NCBI GenBank assembly: GCA_964547995.1
Contig: CAZJRB010000137.1
Span: 1-18,065, forward strand
DNA length: 18,065 nt
Direction: 5' to 3'
DNA from: CAZJRB01 sp964547995
GTDB taxonomy: Bacteria > Planctomycetota > Planctomycetia > Pirellulales > Thermoguttaceae
Shown here: positions 1-6,360 of the stretch, piece after piece
Numbering within the stretch: the first letter of the stretch is position 1
Layout of the letters: each line of letters begins with the position of its first letter
Notes under the pieces: generated by a model
Databases searched by the model: none
What the model was told of the DNA's origin: nothing
What the model saw: only the letters and a program-made list of their open reading frames with translations
Position numbers and translations under genes: made by a program

Positions 1-2180
1 CGCTCTTCGAGCGGACGCTCGACCCGGCCAAGCGCTCCCAGATCGGGGCCCACTACACCAGCCGGACCGACATTGTCACGATCGTCGAGCCGGTCGTCAT
101 GACCCCGCTGCGGCGCGAGTGGACCGAAGTCCGGGCGGCCTGCGACGGGCACTGGGAGAAGGCCAGCGGCAAGAAGCTCGCCCGCAAGACACGCGACAGG
201 CACGTCAAGCTCATGGAGCGGAAGCTGCTGGACTTCGTCGAGCGGCTTGCCCACGTCCGCATTCTCGACCCGGCGTGCGGCTCGGGCAACTTCTTGTATG
301 TGGCGATCAACCTGCTGTTGGACCTGGAGAAGGAGGTGATCGCGTACGGCGCGGCGCGGGGCGTGAGCATGTTGCCGCACGTCCGGCCCACGCAGCTCCA
401 CGGGATCGAGATCAACCCGTACGCCCAGCAGCTTGCCCAGGTGGTGATCTGGATCGGCTACCTACAATGGATGCACCACAACGGCTTCCGTGCCCCAACC
501 GACCCGGTGCTCGAGCCGATTGAGACGATCCACCGGAAGGACGCGATCCTCGACCTGACCGACCCGGAGCACCCCAAAGAGCCGGAGTGGCCCGAAGCCG
601 ATTTCATTGTGGGCAACCCGCCGTTTTTGGGTGGGAAGTTGTTGCGGACGCATCTCGGCGATCAGTACGTCGATCAGATGTTTGCCCTCTGGAAAGACCG
701 CGTGCCGCATGAAGCGGACCTCTGCTGCTACTGGTTCGAGAAGGGCCGCGAACAAATCCGGCAGAAGAAGTGCCGACGGGCGGGGCTCTTGGCAACGCAA
801 GGGATTCGCGGCGGAGCGAACCGGAAAGTACTCGAACGAATCAAGCAATCGGGCGACATCTTTTTTGCGGAAAGCGACCGCCAGTGGATTCTTGAGGGTG
901 CGGCCGTTCACGTTTCGATGGTCGGATTCGACGACGCATGCGAGACCAGCCGGGTACTCGATGGAATTCCGGCGCCACACATCAACGCAAACCTTCGGAG
1001 CACGGCTGACACCACAACTGCCCAGCGTCTGGCACCGAACCTGAACATCTGCTACATGGCAGACACCAAGGGAGGTGCTTTCGATATTACCGAAGCCGCA
1101 GCTTTGGAAATGCTCCGAAGCCCGAACCCACACGGGCGCCCGAATTCCGACGTTGTTTTCCCGTGGGTGAACGGATTGGACGTAACGCGACGGCCGCGAG
1201 GGATGTGGATCATTGATTTCGGCGTGGATATGCCCGTTGACGAAGCTGCGCGGTACGAAGCGCCGTTTCGCCATGTTGATACTCACGTGCGTCCGGCGCG
1301 CGAGAAGAATAAGCGTAAGGCATATCGAGACCGGTGGTGGATTCACGTGGAGCCACGGCCGGCAATGCGTGCGGCACTCCATGCTTTGGAGCGCTTTCCC
1401 TCAACCATTAGCTTGGGCAAGCATCGGTTGTTCGTCTGGATTCAGCAACCAACGTTGCCCGACCATCAGCTCTTCGCATTTGCCAGAGGCGAAGATTGGT
1501 TCTTTGGTGTCCTGCACTCGCGTATCCATGAAGTATGGGCTCTGCGATTGGGCACCCAACTGGAGACCCGACCACGGTACACATCACGAACTTCGTTCGA
1601 AACCTTCCCTTTCCCCGAACCGACCGACGACCAAACGGCGGCGATATCGGCGGCGGCGAGGGAGTTGGACGGGTTGCGGAGCGCGTGGCTGAACCCGCCG
1701 GAGTGGACTCGGGAGGAGGTGCTGGAGTTTCCCGGCACGGCCGACGGCCCCTGGACCCGGTACATCGACCCGGCGACGGTGGAATGTACGACGGGCTTCC
1801 AAGCCCGTCGAAAAGAAACTGAGTCGGCGGCCGACGGGCTTGGAAGCCCATCGTACGAGTCGGCCGACGGGCTTGGAAGCCCGTCGTACGGCGGGGAATC
1901 GACGGGCTTGGAAGCCCGTCGTACGGGGCCGTACGGGGCGATCGGCACGGTCCGCTACCCCCGGACGGTTCCCCGCGACGAGGAATGCGCGAAGAAGCTC
2001 AAGAAACGCACGCTAACGAACCTCTACAACGAGCGCCCCACCTGGCTGGACCTGGCCCACAAGAAGCTAGACGAAGCCGTCTTCGCCGCCTACAACTGGG
2101 ACCCCGGCATGTCGGCCGAGGAGTTGTTGGAGAAGCTGCTGGCGTTGAATCTGGAGCGCGGCAAGACCGAGAAGTCGTGA
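1..2180 (+). CDS. MmeI-like DNA methyltransferase / type IIL (IIG) restriction-modification protein, 5'-truncated by window edge
   Basis: Adenine-specific DNA methyltransferase of the MmeI-like class, which combines modification, target recognition and often cleavage in one chain. The frame is open from base 3 and lacks its N-terminus; any nuclease domain would lie upstream of the window. The ATG at 99 is internal, because the codons before it already encode the conserved GAHYTS block (45-62). SAM-binding motif I DPACGSGNF starts at 267 and catalytic motif IV NPPF at 615, followed by the family block AGLLATQGIRGGANR (about 780-825). The target-recognition region runs to about 1620 and ends in FETFPFPEP. 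The C-terminal tail after about 1940 ends in a helical AEELLEKLLALNLER, usual for the family. Between target-recognition region and tail (1786-1925) the gene carries four palindromic repeat units without losing its frame. The product is probably intact, but its specificity cannot be read from sequence. Confidence 0.88.
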   Translation, partial: LFERTLDPAKRSQIGAHYTSRTDIVTIVEPVVMTPLRREWTEVRAACDGHWEKASGKKLARKTRDRHVKLMERKLLDFVERLAHVRILDPACGSGNFLYVAINLLLDLEKEVIAYGAARGVSMLPHVRPTQLHGIEINPYAQQLAQVVIWIGYLQWMHHNGFRAPTDPVLEPIETIHRKDAILDLTDPEHPKEPEWPEADFIVGNPPFLGGKLLRTHLGDQYVDQMFALWKDRVPHEADLCCYWFEKGREQIRQKKCRRAGLLATQGIRGGANRKVLERIKQSGDIFFAESDRQWILEGAAVHVSMVGFDDACETSRVLDGIPAPHINANLRSTADTTTAQRLAPNLNICYMADTKGGAFDITEAAALEMLRSPNPHGRPNSDVVFPWVNGLDVTRRPRGMWIIDFGVDMPVDEAARYEAPFRHVDTHVRPAREKNKRKAYRDRWWIHVEPRPAMRAALHALERFPSTISLGKHRLFVWIQQPTLPDHQLFAFARGEDWFFGVLHSRIHEVWALRLGTQLETRPRYTSRTSFETFPFPEPTDDQTAAISAAARELDGLRSAWLNPPEWTREEVLEFPGTADGPWTRYIDPATVECTTGFQARRKETESAADGLGSPSYESADGLGSPSYGGESTGLEARRTGPYGAIGTVRYPRTVPRDEECAKKLKKRTLTNLYNERPTWLDLAHKKLDEAVFAAYNWDPGMSAEELLEKLLALNLERGKTEKS
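1786..1925. repeat. Cluster of four 20-26 bp palindromic repeat units inside the methyltransferase gene
   Basis: Four copies of a hairpin with 10-nt arms CGACGGGCTT and AAGCCCGTCG around a 2-nt loop, usually followed by TACG. Unit 1 (1789-1810) is inverted, with loop CC. Units 2 (1832-1853), 3 (1865-1886) and 4 (1900-1921) have loop GG. Unit 2 has one mismatch (CCATCG) in its right arm. Starts of units 2 to 4 are 33 and 35 bp apart, so they are read in different frames: units 2 and 3 give ADGLGSPSY, units 1 and 4 give TGFQARR / TGLEARR. None of the frames creates a stop. Confidence 0.9.
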
Positions 2181-2267
2181 TGTCAAAAAGTGCACTCATC
2201 GAAAACAAATATGCGGACGTGGCCCAGTGAATCGCTATCGCGGTCAGAATTGAATTCGAGGTGAGTC

Positions 2268-2990
2268 ATGGCTAACGAAGGATGGAGAAGTCCGACTATT
2301 ATCGTTGGAATTCTCGGGTTAATCGTTGCGGCCGGTGTCGCGATCAGCCTCCGCGTTCACGGATGCTGGAGGGATCGGCCGAGACTTGAGTTCCCCCCCC
2401 CGCCGCCTCCGGCACCGTCTCCGCCCGTACTGCAGGAACATCGAGAATCGCCACGGTCTGCGCCCGTACTTACAGAAGATCGAGAATCGCCTGCGCCCGT
2501 ACTGAGGGAACGTCGAGAAGCGCCAGCGGCCCGAAGGGACGTAGAAGAATTGACTCCGGCGCCTCGCGGGAAGCGTTGGGAACCCGCTAGAGCAGGAACG
2601 CCAACTGTGGTACTGGTGAGAAACCCCGGCGGGATGAGTGTGTTGATTATGCAGGTGCGTCTTCATGATGGGCGATGGGTAAAAACTCCGACACGGCCAG
2701 GTGGGATTGGAGCAATAACTGTCCTACCAATCCCACTTACAGCAAAGGATTTCGTTGATGACAAGCAAGGATTTGTTTTCACCGTCGAAAAGCATGTCGA
2801 AACCGGAGCAAGAGGCTGGACTGCTTTGGAGATATCACTTGTTTGGCCAGATCGAGTGGGGCAAACTTATATCGGCAGGCTTACTGTTGCCTATGATAAG
2901 GGAGAGATCCCTGCGGACTACGAGGTCGAGGTTGACGCTTTAGCTCAACCACCCAAATCGACTCACATGATCCCCAACAACCGCGACTGA
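2268..2990 (+). CDS. Hypothetical proline-rich single-pass membrane protein
   Basis: 240 residues, family not recognised. Residues about 10-28 form one hydrophobic segment (IIVGILGLIVAAGVAISL) after a short polar N-terminus, so it is probably a signal-anchored protein with most of the chain outside the cytoplasm. Residues 43-53 are nearly all proline. Three imperfect decapeptide repeats of the form PVLxExRExP follow at 53-62, 66-75 and 77-86. The C-terminal part (about 105-235) looks like a compact beta-rich domain (VVLVRNPGG, TALEISLVWP). The start is supported by a GAGGTGAG Shine-Dalgarno-like stretch at 2258-2265. It lies 87 bp after the methyltransferase on the same strand; nothing in its sequence suggests a shared function. 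Confidence 0.75.
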   Translation: MANEGWRSPTIIVGILGLIVAAGVAISLRVHGCWRDRPRLEFPPPPPPAPSPPVLQEHRESPRSAPVLTEDRESPAPVLRERREAPAARRDVEELTPAPRGKRWEPARAGTPTVVLVRNPGGMSVLIMQVRLHDGRWVKTPTRPGGIGAITVLPIPLTAKDFVDDKQGFVFTVEKHVETGARGWTALEISLVWPDRVGQTYIGRLTVAYDKGEIPADYEVEVDALAQPPKSTHMIPNNRD

Positions 2991-3024
2991 CATTGAACTT
3001 ATACGCTGCGGAGGAGCATAACCG

Positions 3025-3147
3025 ATGTCCGAGCAACAATGGCTTCGGCTTCCGGTGGTTTCGTCGGGGGCGGAGTATCTGGTGATGGGCTACCTGATGC
3101 GGCAGTGGGGGAATTGTAAATTGCAAATTGTAAAATGCAAATTGTAA
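3025..3147 (+). pseudogene. 5' fragment of a gene (possible PD-(D/E)XK-like nuclease), copy 1, cut off by an AT-rich repeat
   Basis: A strong ribosome site (GGAGGAG, 3010-3016) precedes ATG 3025. The frame encodes MSEQQWLRLPVV then SSGAEYLVMGYLMR, after which it runs into AAATTGCAAATTG-type repeat DNA and stops at 3145-3147 (40 codons). The same GAEYLVMGYLMR block is repeated at 3482 and 4207, where it continues RNILTYKAPPGNEEY. The AEYLV...GYLM...ILTYKAP pattern resembles the N-terminal helix and first strand of small PD-(D/E)XK nuclease-fold proteins. That family assignment is inference; the truncation is seen directly. Confidence 0.6.
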
Positions 3148-3153
3148 ATTGTC
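3118..3153. repeat. AT-rich short tandem repeat TGTAAATTGCAAAT-type
   Basis: Alternating GTAAATTG / GCAAATTG units replace the coding sequence of the first truncated gene copy. A related stretch (AAATTGCAAATTG) recurs near 4417-4428, at the end of the second heptamer tract. Confidence 0.6.
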
Positions 3154-3172
3154 TTGATCCTGCGATGGTCCG

Positions 3173-3247
3173 TTCGTAGTGACCCGATTCATCGGGTCGG
3201 AGGGGGCGGGATGGCCGCGAGGACCGCATGAATGCGGTCACTACGAA
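3173..3247. repeat. Inverted pair of TTCGTAGTGACC hairpin units
   Basis: Two units face each other. The left has TTCGTAGT (3173-3180) followed by hairpin GACCCGAT-TC-ATCGGGTC (3181-3198). The right has hairpin GACCGCAT-GA-ATGCGGTC (3222-3239) followed by ACTACGAA (3240-3247). Read on the opposite strand, the right unit has the same outline with different stem bases that still pair. A third relative is AGCCCGAT-TC-ATCGGGCT (3834-3851) and a fourth is CCGCAT-GA-ATGCGG (3949-3962). Confidence 0.75.
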
Positions 3248-3378
3248 CAGCCCCGAGGGGGCGATCCTAGGACAGCCCGGGGCGTGAGCCCTGGGTTGCG
3301 GGTGGCGTTAAAACCGGACCAGCCCCGACGGGGCGGCGCTATCGGATCGAGGAACGTTTGGGATCGGGTCGTAGGGTC

Positions 3379-3467
3379 GCCCCGTTGGGGCTTTTTTGGT
3401 GTCTCTTGCACCAACGCCCCAGGGCTGCGCCCTGGGCTATTTTGGAGCCGCCCCGTTGGGGCTTTTT
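3379..3467 (+). terminator. Two terminator-like palindromes followed by T-runs, copy A
   Basis: GCCCC-GTT-GGGGC at 3379-3391 is followed by six T (3392-3397). GCCCC-GTT-GGGGC at 3450-3462 is followed by five T (3463-3467). Between them lies CCCAGGGC-TGC-GCCCTGGG (3418-3436). The form is that of short intrinsic terminators. Because the same palindromes recur without T-runs elsewhere in the island, they may primarily be repeat elements. Confidence 0.4.
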
Positions 3468-3481
3468 CGCGCCGGCCCGGA

Positions 3482-3583
3482 CTTCCGGTTGTTTCGGCCG
3501 GGGCGGAGTATCTGGTGATGGGGTACCTGATGCGGCGGAACATTCTGACGTACAAGGCGCCGCCGGGGAACGAGGAATATTGA
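3482..3583 (+). pseudogene. 5' fragment of the same gene (possible PD-(D/E)XK-like nuclease), copy 2
   Basis: Encodes LPVVSAGAEYLVMGYLMRRN then ILTYKAPPGNEEY and stops at the TGA formed by the junction with the heptamer tract (3581-3583). It lacks the start codon and ribosome site present in copy 1 and retains a few more downstream codons. Identical in protein sequence to copy 3. Confidence 0.6.
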
Positions 3584-3826
3584 ATATCGGGTGATGAATG
3601 TTGAATGACGAATGGGAGGGAGAATGGCGAATAGCGAATGAAGAATGGGGGGAGAAGGGCGAATAGCGAATGAAGAATAGCGAATTTCGAAGGAGGGCAG
3701 AGGGCAGTGGGAATTTCGAATAGCGAATTAAGAATAGCGAATAGCGAATGAAGAAGGAGGGCAGAGGGCAGAGGGCAGTGGGAATTTCGAATATCGAGTG
3801 ATGAATGTTGAATGACGAATGGGGTT
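3579..3826. repeat. Heptamer tract (GAATAGC / GAATGAA / GAATTTC type), tract 1
   Basis: Units of 7 bp beginning GAA follow each other (GAATAGC, GAATGAA, GAATAGC, GAATTTC), interrupted by AGAGGGC-type 7-bp units near 3693 and 3763. In the reverse frame this gives Phe/Ile/Arg/Tyr/Ser-rich pseudo-peptides such as FIRYSLFLIRYS, the usual cause of spurious ORF calls. Confidence 0.8.
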
Positions 3827-3833
3827 GGTCGTT

Positions 3834-3891
3834 AGCCCGATTCATCGGGCTTTCCGCCGTAGGCGTTCTTAGGCCCGGCGTTTACGCCGGG
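3834..3891. repeat. Two palindromic units between the direct repeats
   Basis: AGCCCGAT-TC-ATCGGGCT (3834-3851) belongs to the hairpin family at 3173-3247. CCCGGCG-TTTA-CGCCGGG (3874-3891) is a different 7-bp-stem hairpin. No open frame of interest crosses them. Confidence 0.65.
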
Positions 3892-4103
3892 TTGGGGGGC
3901 GGTTGGCTTGGAAGGTGGATGGCGGGGATGGCGGGTCGGCGGGAAGGCCCGCATGAATGCGGTCACTACGAACAGCCCCGACGGGGCGATCCTAGGAGAG
4001 CCCAGGGCGTGAGCCCTGGATTGCGGGCGGCGTTGGAACCGGACCAGCCCCGACGGGGCGGCCCTATCGGATCGGGGAACGTTTGGGATCGAGTTGTAGG
4101 GTC

Positions 4104-4192
4104 GCCCCGTTGGGGCTTTTTTGGTGTCTCTTGCACCAACGCCCCAGGGCTGCGCCCTGGGCTATTTTGGAGCCGCCCCGTTGGGGCTTTTT
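4104..4192 (+). terminator. Two terminator-like palindromes followed by T-runs, copy B
   Basis: Same arrangement as 3379-3467, shifted by 725 bp: GCCCC-GTT-GGGGC plus T-run twice, with CCCAGGGC-TGC-GCCCTGGG between. Function as terminators is not established. Confidence 0.4.
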
Positions 4193-4206
4193 CGCGCCGG
4201 CCCGGA

Positions 4207-4308
4207 CTTCCGGTTGTTTCGGCCGGGGCGGAGTATCTGGTGATGGGGTACCTGATGCGGCGGAACATTCTGACGTACAAGGCGCCGCCGGGGAACGAGG
4301 AATATTGA
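4207..4308 (+). pseudogene. 5' fragment of the same gene (possible PD-(D/E)XK-like nuclease), copy 3
   Basis: Same content and same TGA at the junction with the following heptamer tract as the copy at 3482-3583. It lacks a start codon of its own. Confidence 0.6.
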
Positions 4309-4428
4309 ATATCGAGTGATGAATGTTGAATGACGAATGGGGGGAGAATGGCGAGTTAAGAATAGCGAATAGCGGATGAAGAATGGGGAATGGGGGATTG
4401 AAAATTGAAAACTGCAAATTGCAAATTG
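4304..4428. repeat. Heptamer tract, tract 2
   Basis: A shorter relative of 3579-3826: GAATATC, GAGTGAT, GAATGTT, GAATGAC and GAATAGC units, ending in AAATTGAAAACTGCAAATTG-type DNA that resembles 3118-3153. Confidence 0.7.
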
Positions 4429-4781
4429 GGCCGAACCCAGCCCTGTGGAGAGTCGAGAGCAGTAATATGGCTCAGCGGGCGGAGAGTTGGTCGGTTTGTC
4501 TTTTGGAGAGTTTGCGCCACTCGATCTGGACATTCTCTGCCTCGGGGTGGGTGTCGGAGAGCATCGGATCGATCCTGAGATGCGGAGAAGAACACCCGCT
4601 ATTATCGGGCATCAGACACGATTTGGCAACCCCTCAGGACGCAAAGGCGTCAGGTCTGTTTTCTTGACGGCAATTACCCCTTCTGATAGAATATGGCTAT
4701 GACCGTCCGGACCGCGACAGGAAACAAGGCTCGAAAGGAAGGATATCGAAAGAACCCCCGCTAATCCCTAATCACGACCTG

Positions 4782-4877
4782 ACCCCAAAGTTTCACCCCA
4801 AAGTTTCACCCCAAAGTTTCACCCCCAAAGTTTTCCCGACCTGACCCCAAAGTTTCAAAGTTTTCCACAAAGTTTTC
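4782..4877. repeat. 13-bp tandem repeat ACCCCAAAGTTTC
   Basis: Three perfect units (4782-4794, 4795-4807, 4808-4820) are followed by degenerate units with an extra C or T (ACCCCCAAAGTTTTC), one more ACCCCAAAGTTTC near 4845 and further AAAGTTTTCC remnants. It ends about 75 bp upstream of the sulfatase start. No protein or RNA feature was recognised in it. Confidence 0.8.
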
Positions 4878-4952
4878 CTCCTTAGCCCGCTCTCGTCGCT
4901 GACTTTGTACAAAAGTTGACGATCTTGGACAGACACAAGAGATCTTTTTACT

Positions 4953-6284
4953 ATGAACAGACGAGGTTTCTTGCAGGCCGCGGTAGTTGGGATGACGTTA
5001 GGGTGGATCGTGCAAAACCCTGCCCTTGGTCGCGATCAGCCAAGGCCCAACGTTGTCATCATATTCATCGATGACCTCGGTTACGGGGAATTGGGTTGTT
5101 TCGGCTGTCCGGATATTCCGACGCCGAACATTGATTCTCTGGCGGCCAATGGCGTAAGATGCACCAGTTGTTACGTTACCAACGTGGCATGTAGCCCGAG
5201 CCGCTGCAGCCTGATAACGGGCATGTACGCGCAGCGCTTTGGCAAATACTCGCAAATGCGCGGCCTGGCCATTCCCGAGGACCACCCCACCATCGCTGAG
5301 TTCATGCGAGACGCGGGTTACGTGACGGGTCAAATCGGAAAATGGGACATTGGTTCAAAAGACCAGGGGCCGCTTGAGCGAGGGTTCATGCAGGTGGCGC
5401 GGACCGCCCCACACGCAGAAGGCAAGCATTATTGGTATGTCAAGAAGGACGGGACCGTAGGCTTCCAGATCGACCAGGACGGCGATTATCTGGTCGAGTT
5501 CGTGGAGAAGAACCACGACAAGCCGTTTTTCCTCTACTATTCGCCCAGGGCGCTTCATGAGCCGAGCCATGAATCCCCGGAGCATTATCGCGCGCGTTCC
5601 ACGGCCACGGGCAAGCGGCGTGAGTTGGCGGGGAACCTGGTGGCGCTGGATGACGCCGTCGGACGGCTGTTGGCCGCGTTGAAGAAGCGCGGCCTGACCG
5701 AGAACACCTTGATTCTGCTGACGGGCGATAACGGAGGGAATCCAATCGTCAATGCGCGGGCGGATCCCTATCGCGGCGGCAAGCGCTCGGGCTCCCGCTA
5801 TGAGGGTTATGTCCGTGAGCCGGCTATTGCTTCCTGGCCATCGGTTCTCCCGAAGGGGAAAACATACGACGGGATCATAGCAAGCTTTGATTTCTATGCG
5901 ACCGCCGCGGCGGTGGCGGGCAAAGTGTCTCCCGAACGCTGCGACGGCGTCAACCTCATACCGTATTTGACCGGGAAGAAGCAGGGCGATGCCCACGAAG
6001 CGTTGTACTGGTGCCAGATGAGCCCGAAAAAGACCACGCCTTCTTTCAAGGCGATGCGTTGGAAGCAATGGCGGCTGGCCGGCTACCAGAACCAGTGGCA
6101 TCTCTTTGACATCCAGGCCGATCCAAGGGAGGAGCACAACCTTGCGGCGGCGAATCCCGAAATCGTTCAGGACATGGAGCGGCGCTGGGAAGCTTGGCGC
6201 GCCACCTTGGGGCCGATGGGCACCGTGAACTCAAGCGGCGGGAACCAGCCCAAAGGTTACGGCTGGGCGACGCCTGAAAAATAA
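4953..6284 (+). CDS. Tat-exported S1-family sulfatase (arylsulfatase-like) with an altered GKWHLG motif
   Basis: 443 residues, a usual length for S1 sulfatases, which hydrolyse sulfate esters outside the cytoplasm; in planctomycetes these commonly act on sulfated polysaccharides. The N-terminus has a twin-arginine signal (NRRGFLQAA, residues 2-10) and a hydrophobic stretch to about 25. Metal ligands lie in FIDDLGYGE (D40, D41). The formylglycine signature CSPSR starts at C80, so the enzyme needs a sulfatase maturase, not seen here. A histidine lies in LHEPSHESP (about 200), metal residues in GDNGGN (about 258) and lysine in YRGGKRSGSRYEG (about 273). The conserved GKWHLG is GKWDIG here, so the usual active-site histidine is Asp132 (codon 5346-5348); this may lower or change activity. 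ATG 4953 has no clear ribosome site. The substrate cannot be deduced. Confidence 0.92.
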   Translation: MNRRGFLQAAVVGMTLGWIVQNPALGRDQPRPNVVIIFIDDLGYGELGCFGCPDIPTPNIDSLAANGVRCTSCYVTNVACSPSRCSLITGMYAQRFGKYSQMRGLAIPEDHPTIAEFMRDAGYVTGQIGKWDIGSKDQGPLERGFMQVARTAPHAEGKHYWYVKKDGTVGFQIDQDGDYLVEFVEKNHDKPFFLYYSPRALHEPSHESPEHYRARSTATGKRRELAGNLVALDDAVGRLLAALKKRGLTENTLILLTGDNGGNPIVNARADPYRGGKRSGSRYEGYVREPAIASWPSVLPKGKTYDGIIASFDFYATAAAVAGKVSPERCDGVNLIPYLTGKKQGDAHEALYWCQMSPKKTTPSFKAMRWKQWRLAGYQNQWHLFDIQADPREEHNLAAANPEIVQDMERRWEAWRATLGPMGTVNSSGGNQPKGYGWATPEK

Positions 6285-6298
6285 ACGGAGAAATAAAC

Positions 6299-6326
6299 GG
6301 GACAGGTTGGACAGGTTGACTGTCCC
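6299..6326. terminator. Possible bidirectional terminator between convergent genes
   Basis: GGGACAG (6299-6305) pairs with CTGTCCC (6320-6326) across a 14-nt loop made largely of a tandem GACAGGTTG (6301-6318). It lies 14 bp after the sulfatase stop and before the stop of the opposite-strand gene. The T-run is weak, so the call is tentative. Confidence 0.35.
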
Positions 6327-6360
6327 CCCTTTACGGGCAGCTACCGCCCCGGCGGTGCTC

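Larger units (their letters stand above)
3224..3616 (+). repeat. Direct repeat of about 393 bp, copy A
   Basis: Matches 3949-4341 at a constant offset of 725 bp with about a dozen mismatches by eye and no net indel. Nearly all mismatches fall in the left third; from about 3375 rightward I see one. The unit holds a hairpin of the TTCGTAGTGACC family, several GCCCC...GGGGC palindromes, the truncated gene fragment and the start of a heptamer tract. Confidence 0.9.
3949..4341 (+). repeat. Direct repeat of about 393 bp, copy B
   Basis: Partner of 3224-3616 in the same orientation, with the same order of elements: hairpin, GC-rich palindromes, truncated gene fragment, heptamer tract. The near identity of its right two-thirds points to recent duplication or gene conversion of that part. 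Confidence 0.9.
2991..4952. other. Repeat-rich island of about 2 kb without an intact gene
   Basis: No convincing complete gene was found here. It holds three truncated copies of one gene's 5' end, a direct duplication of about 393 bp, four hairpins of one family, GC-rich terminator-like palindromes, two heptamer tracts and a 13-bp tandem repeat, each listed separately. The stretch 4430-4780 has overlapping open frames on both strands (for example from a TTG at 4487) but no recognisable domain, ribosome site or consistent coding pattern, so no gene is called there. Confidence 0.7.

Noticed and set aside
99..101. Methyltransferase start at ATG 99
   Set aside because: The frame is open to the window edge and the conserved GAHYTS block lies upstream of this codon.
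1786..1925. CRISPR-like array
   Set aside because: Units are self-complementary, one is inverted, spacing is 7-13 bp of unrelated sequence, and they lie inside a gene with no cas gene nearby.
3179..3583. 134-codon plus-strand frame through the repeat (and its twin 3805-4308)
   Set aside because: Only its last 34 codons match the truncated gene; the rest is palindromic repeat DNA read by chance.
3339..3845. Frames encoding FIRYSLFLIRYS-type peptides on the minus strand
   Set aside because: Produced by the heptamer repeat read in the reverse frame, not by a gene.
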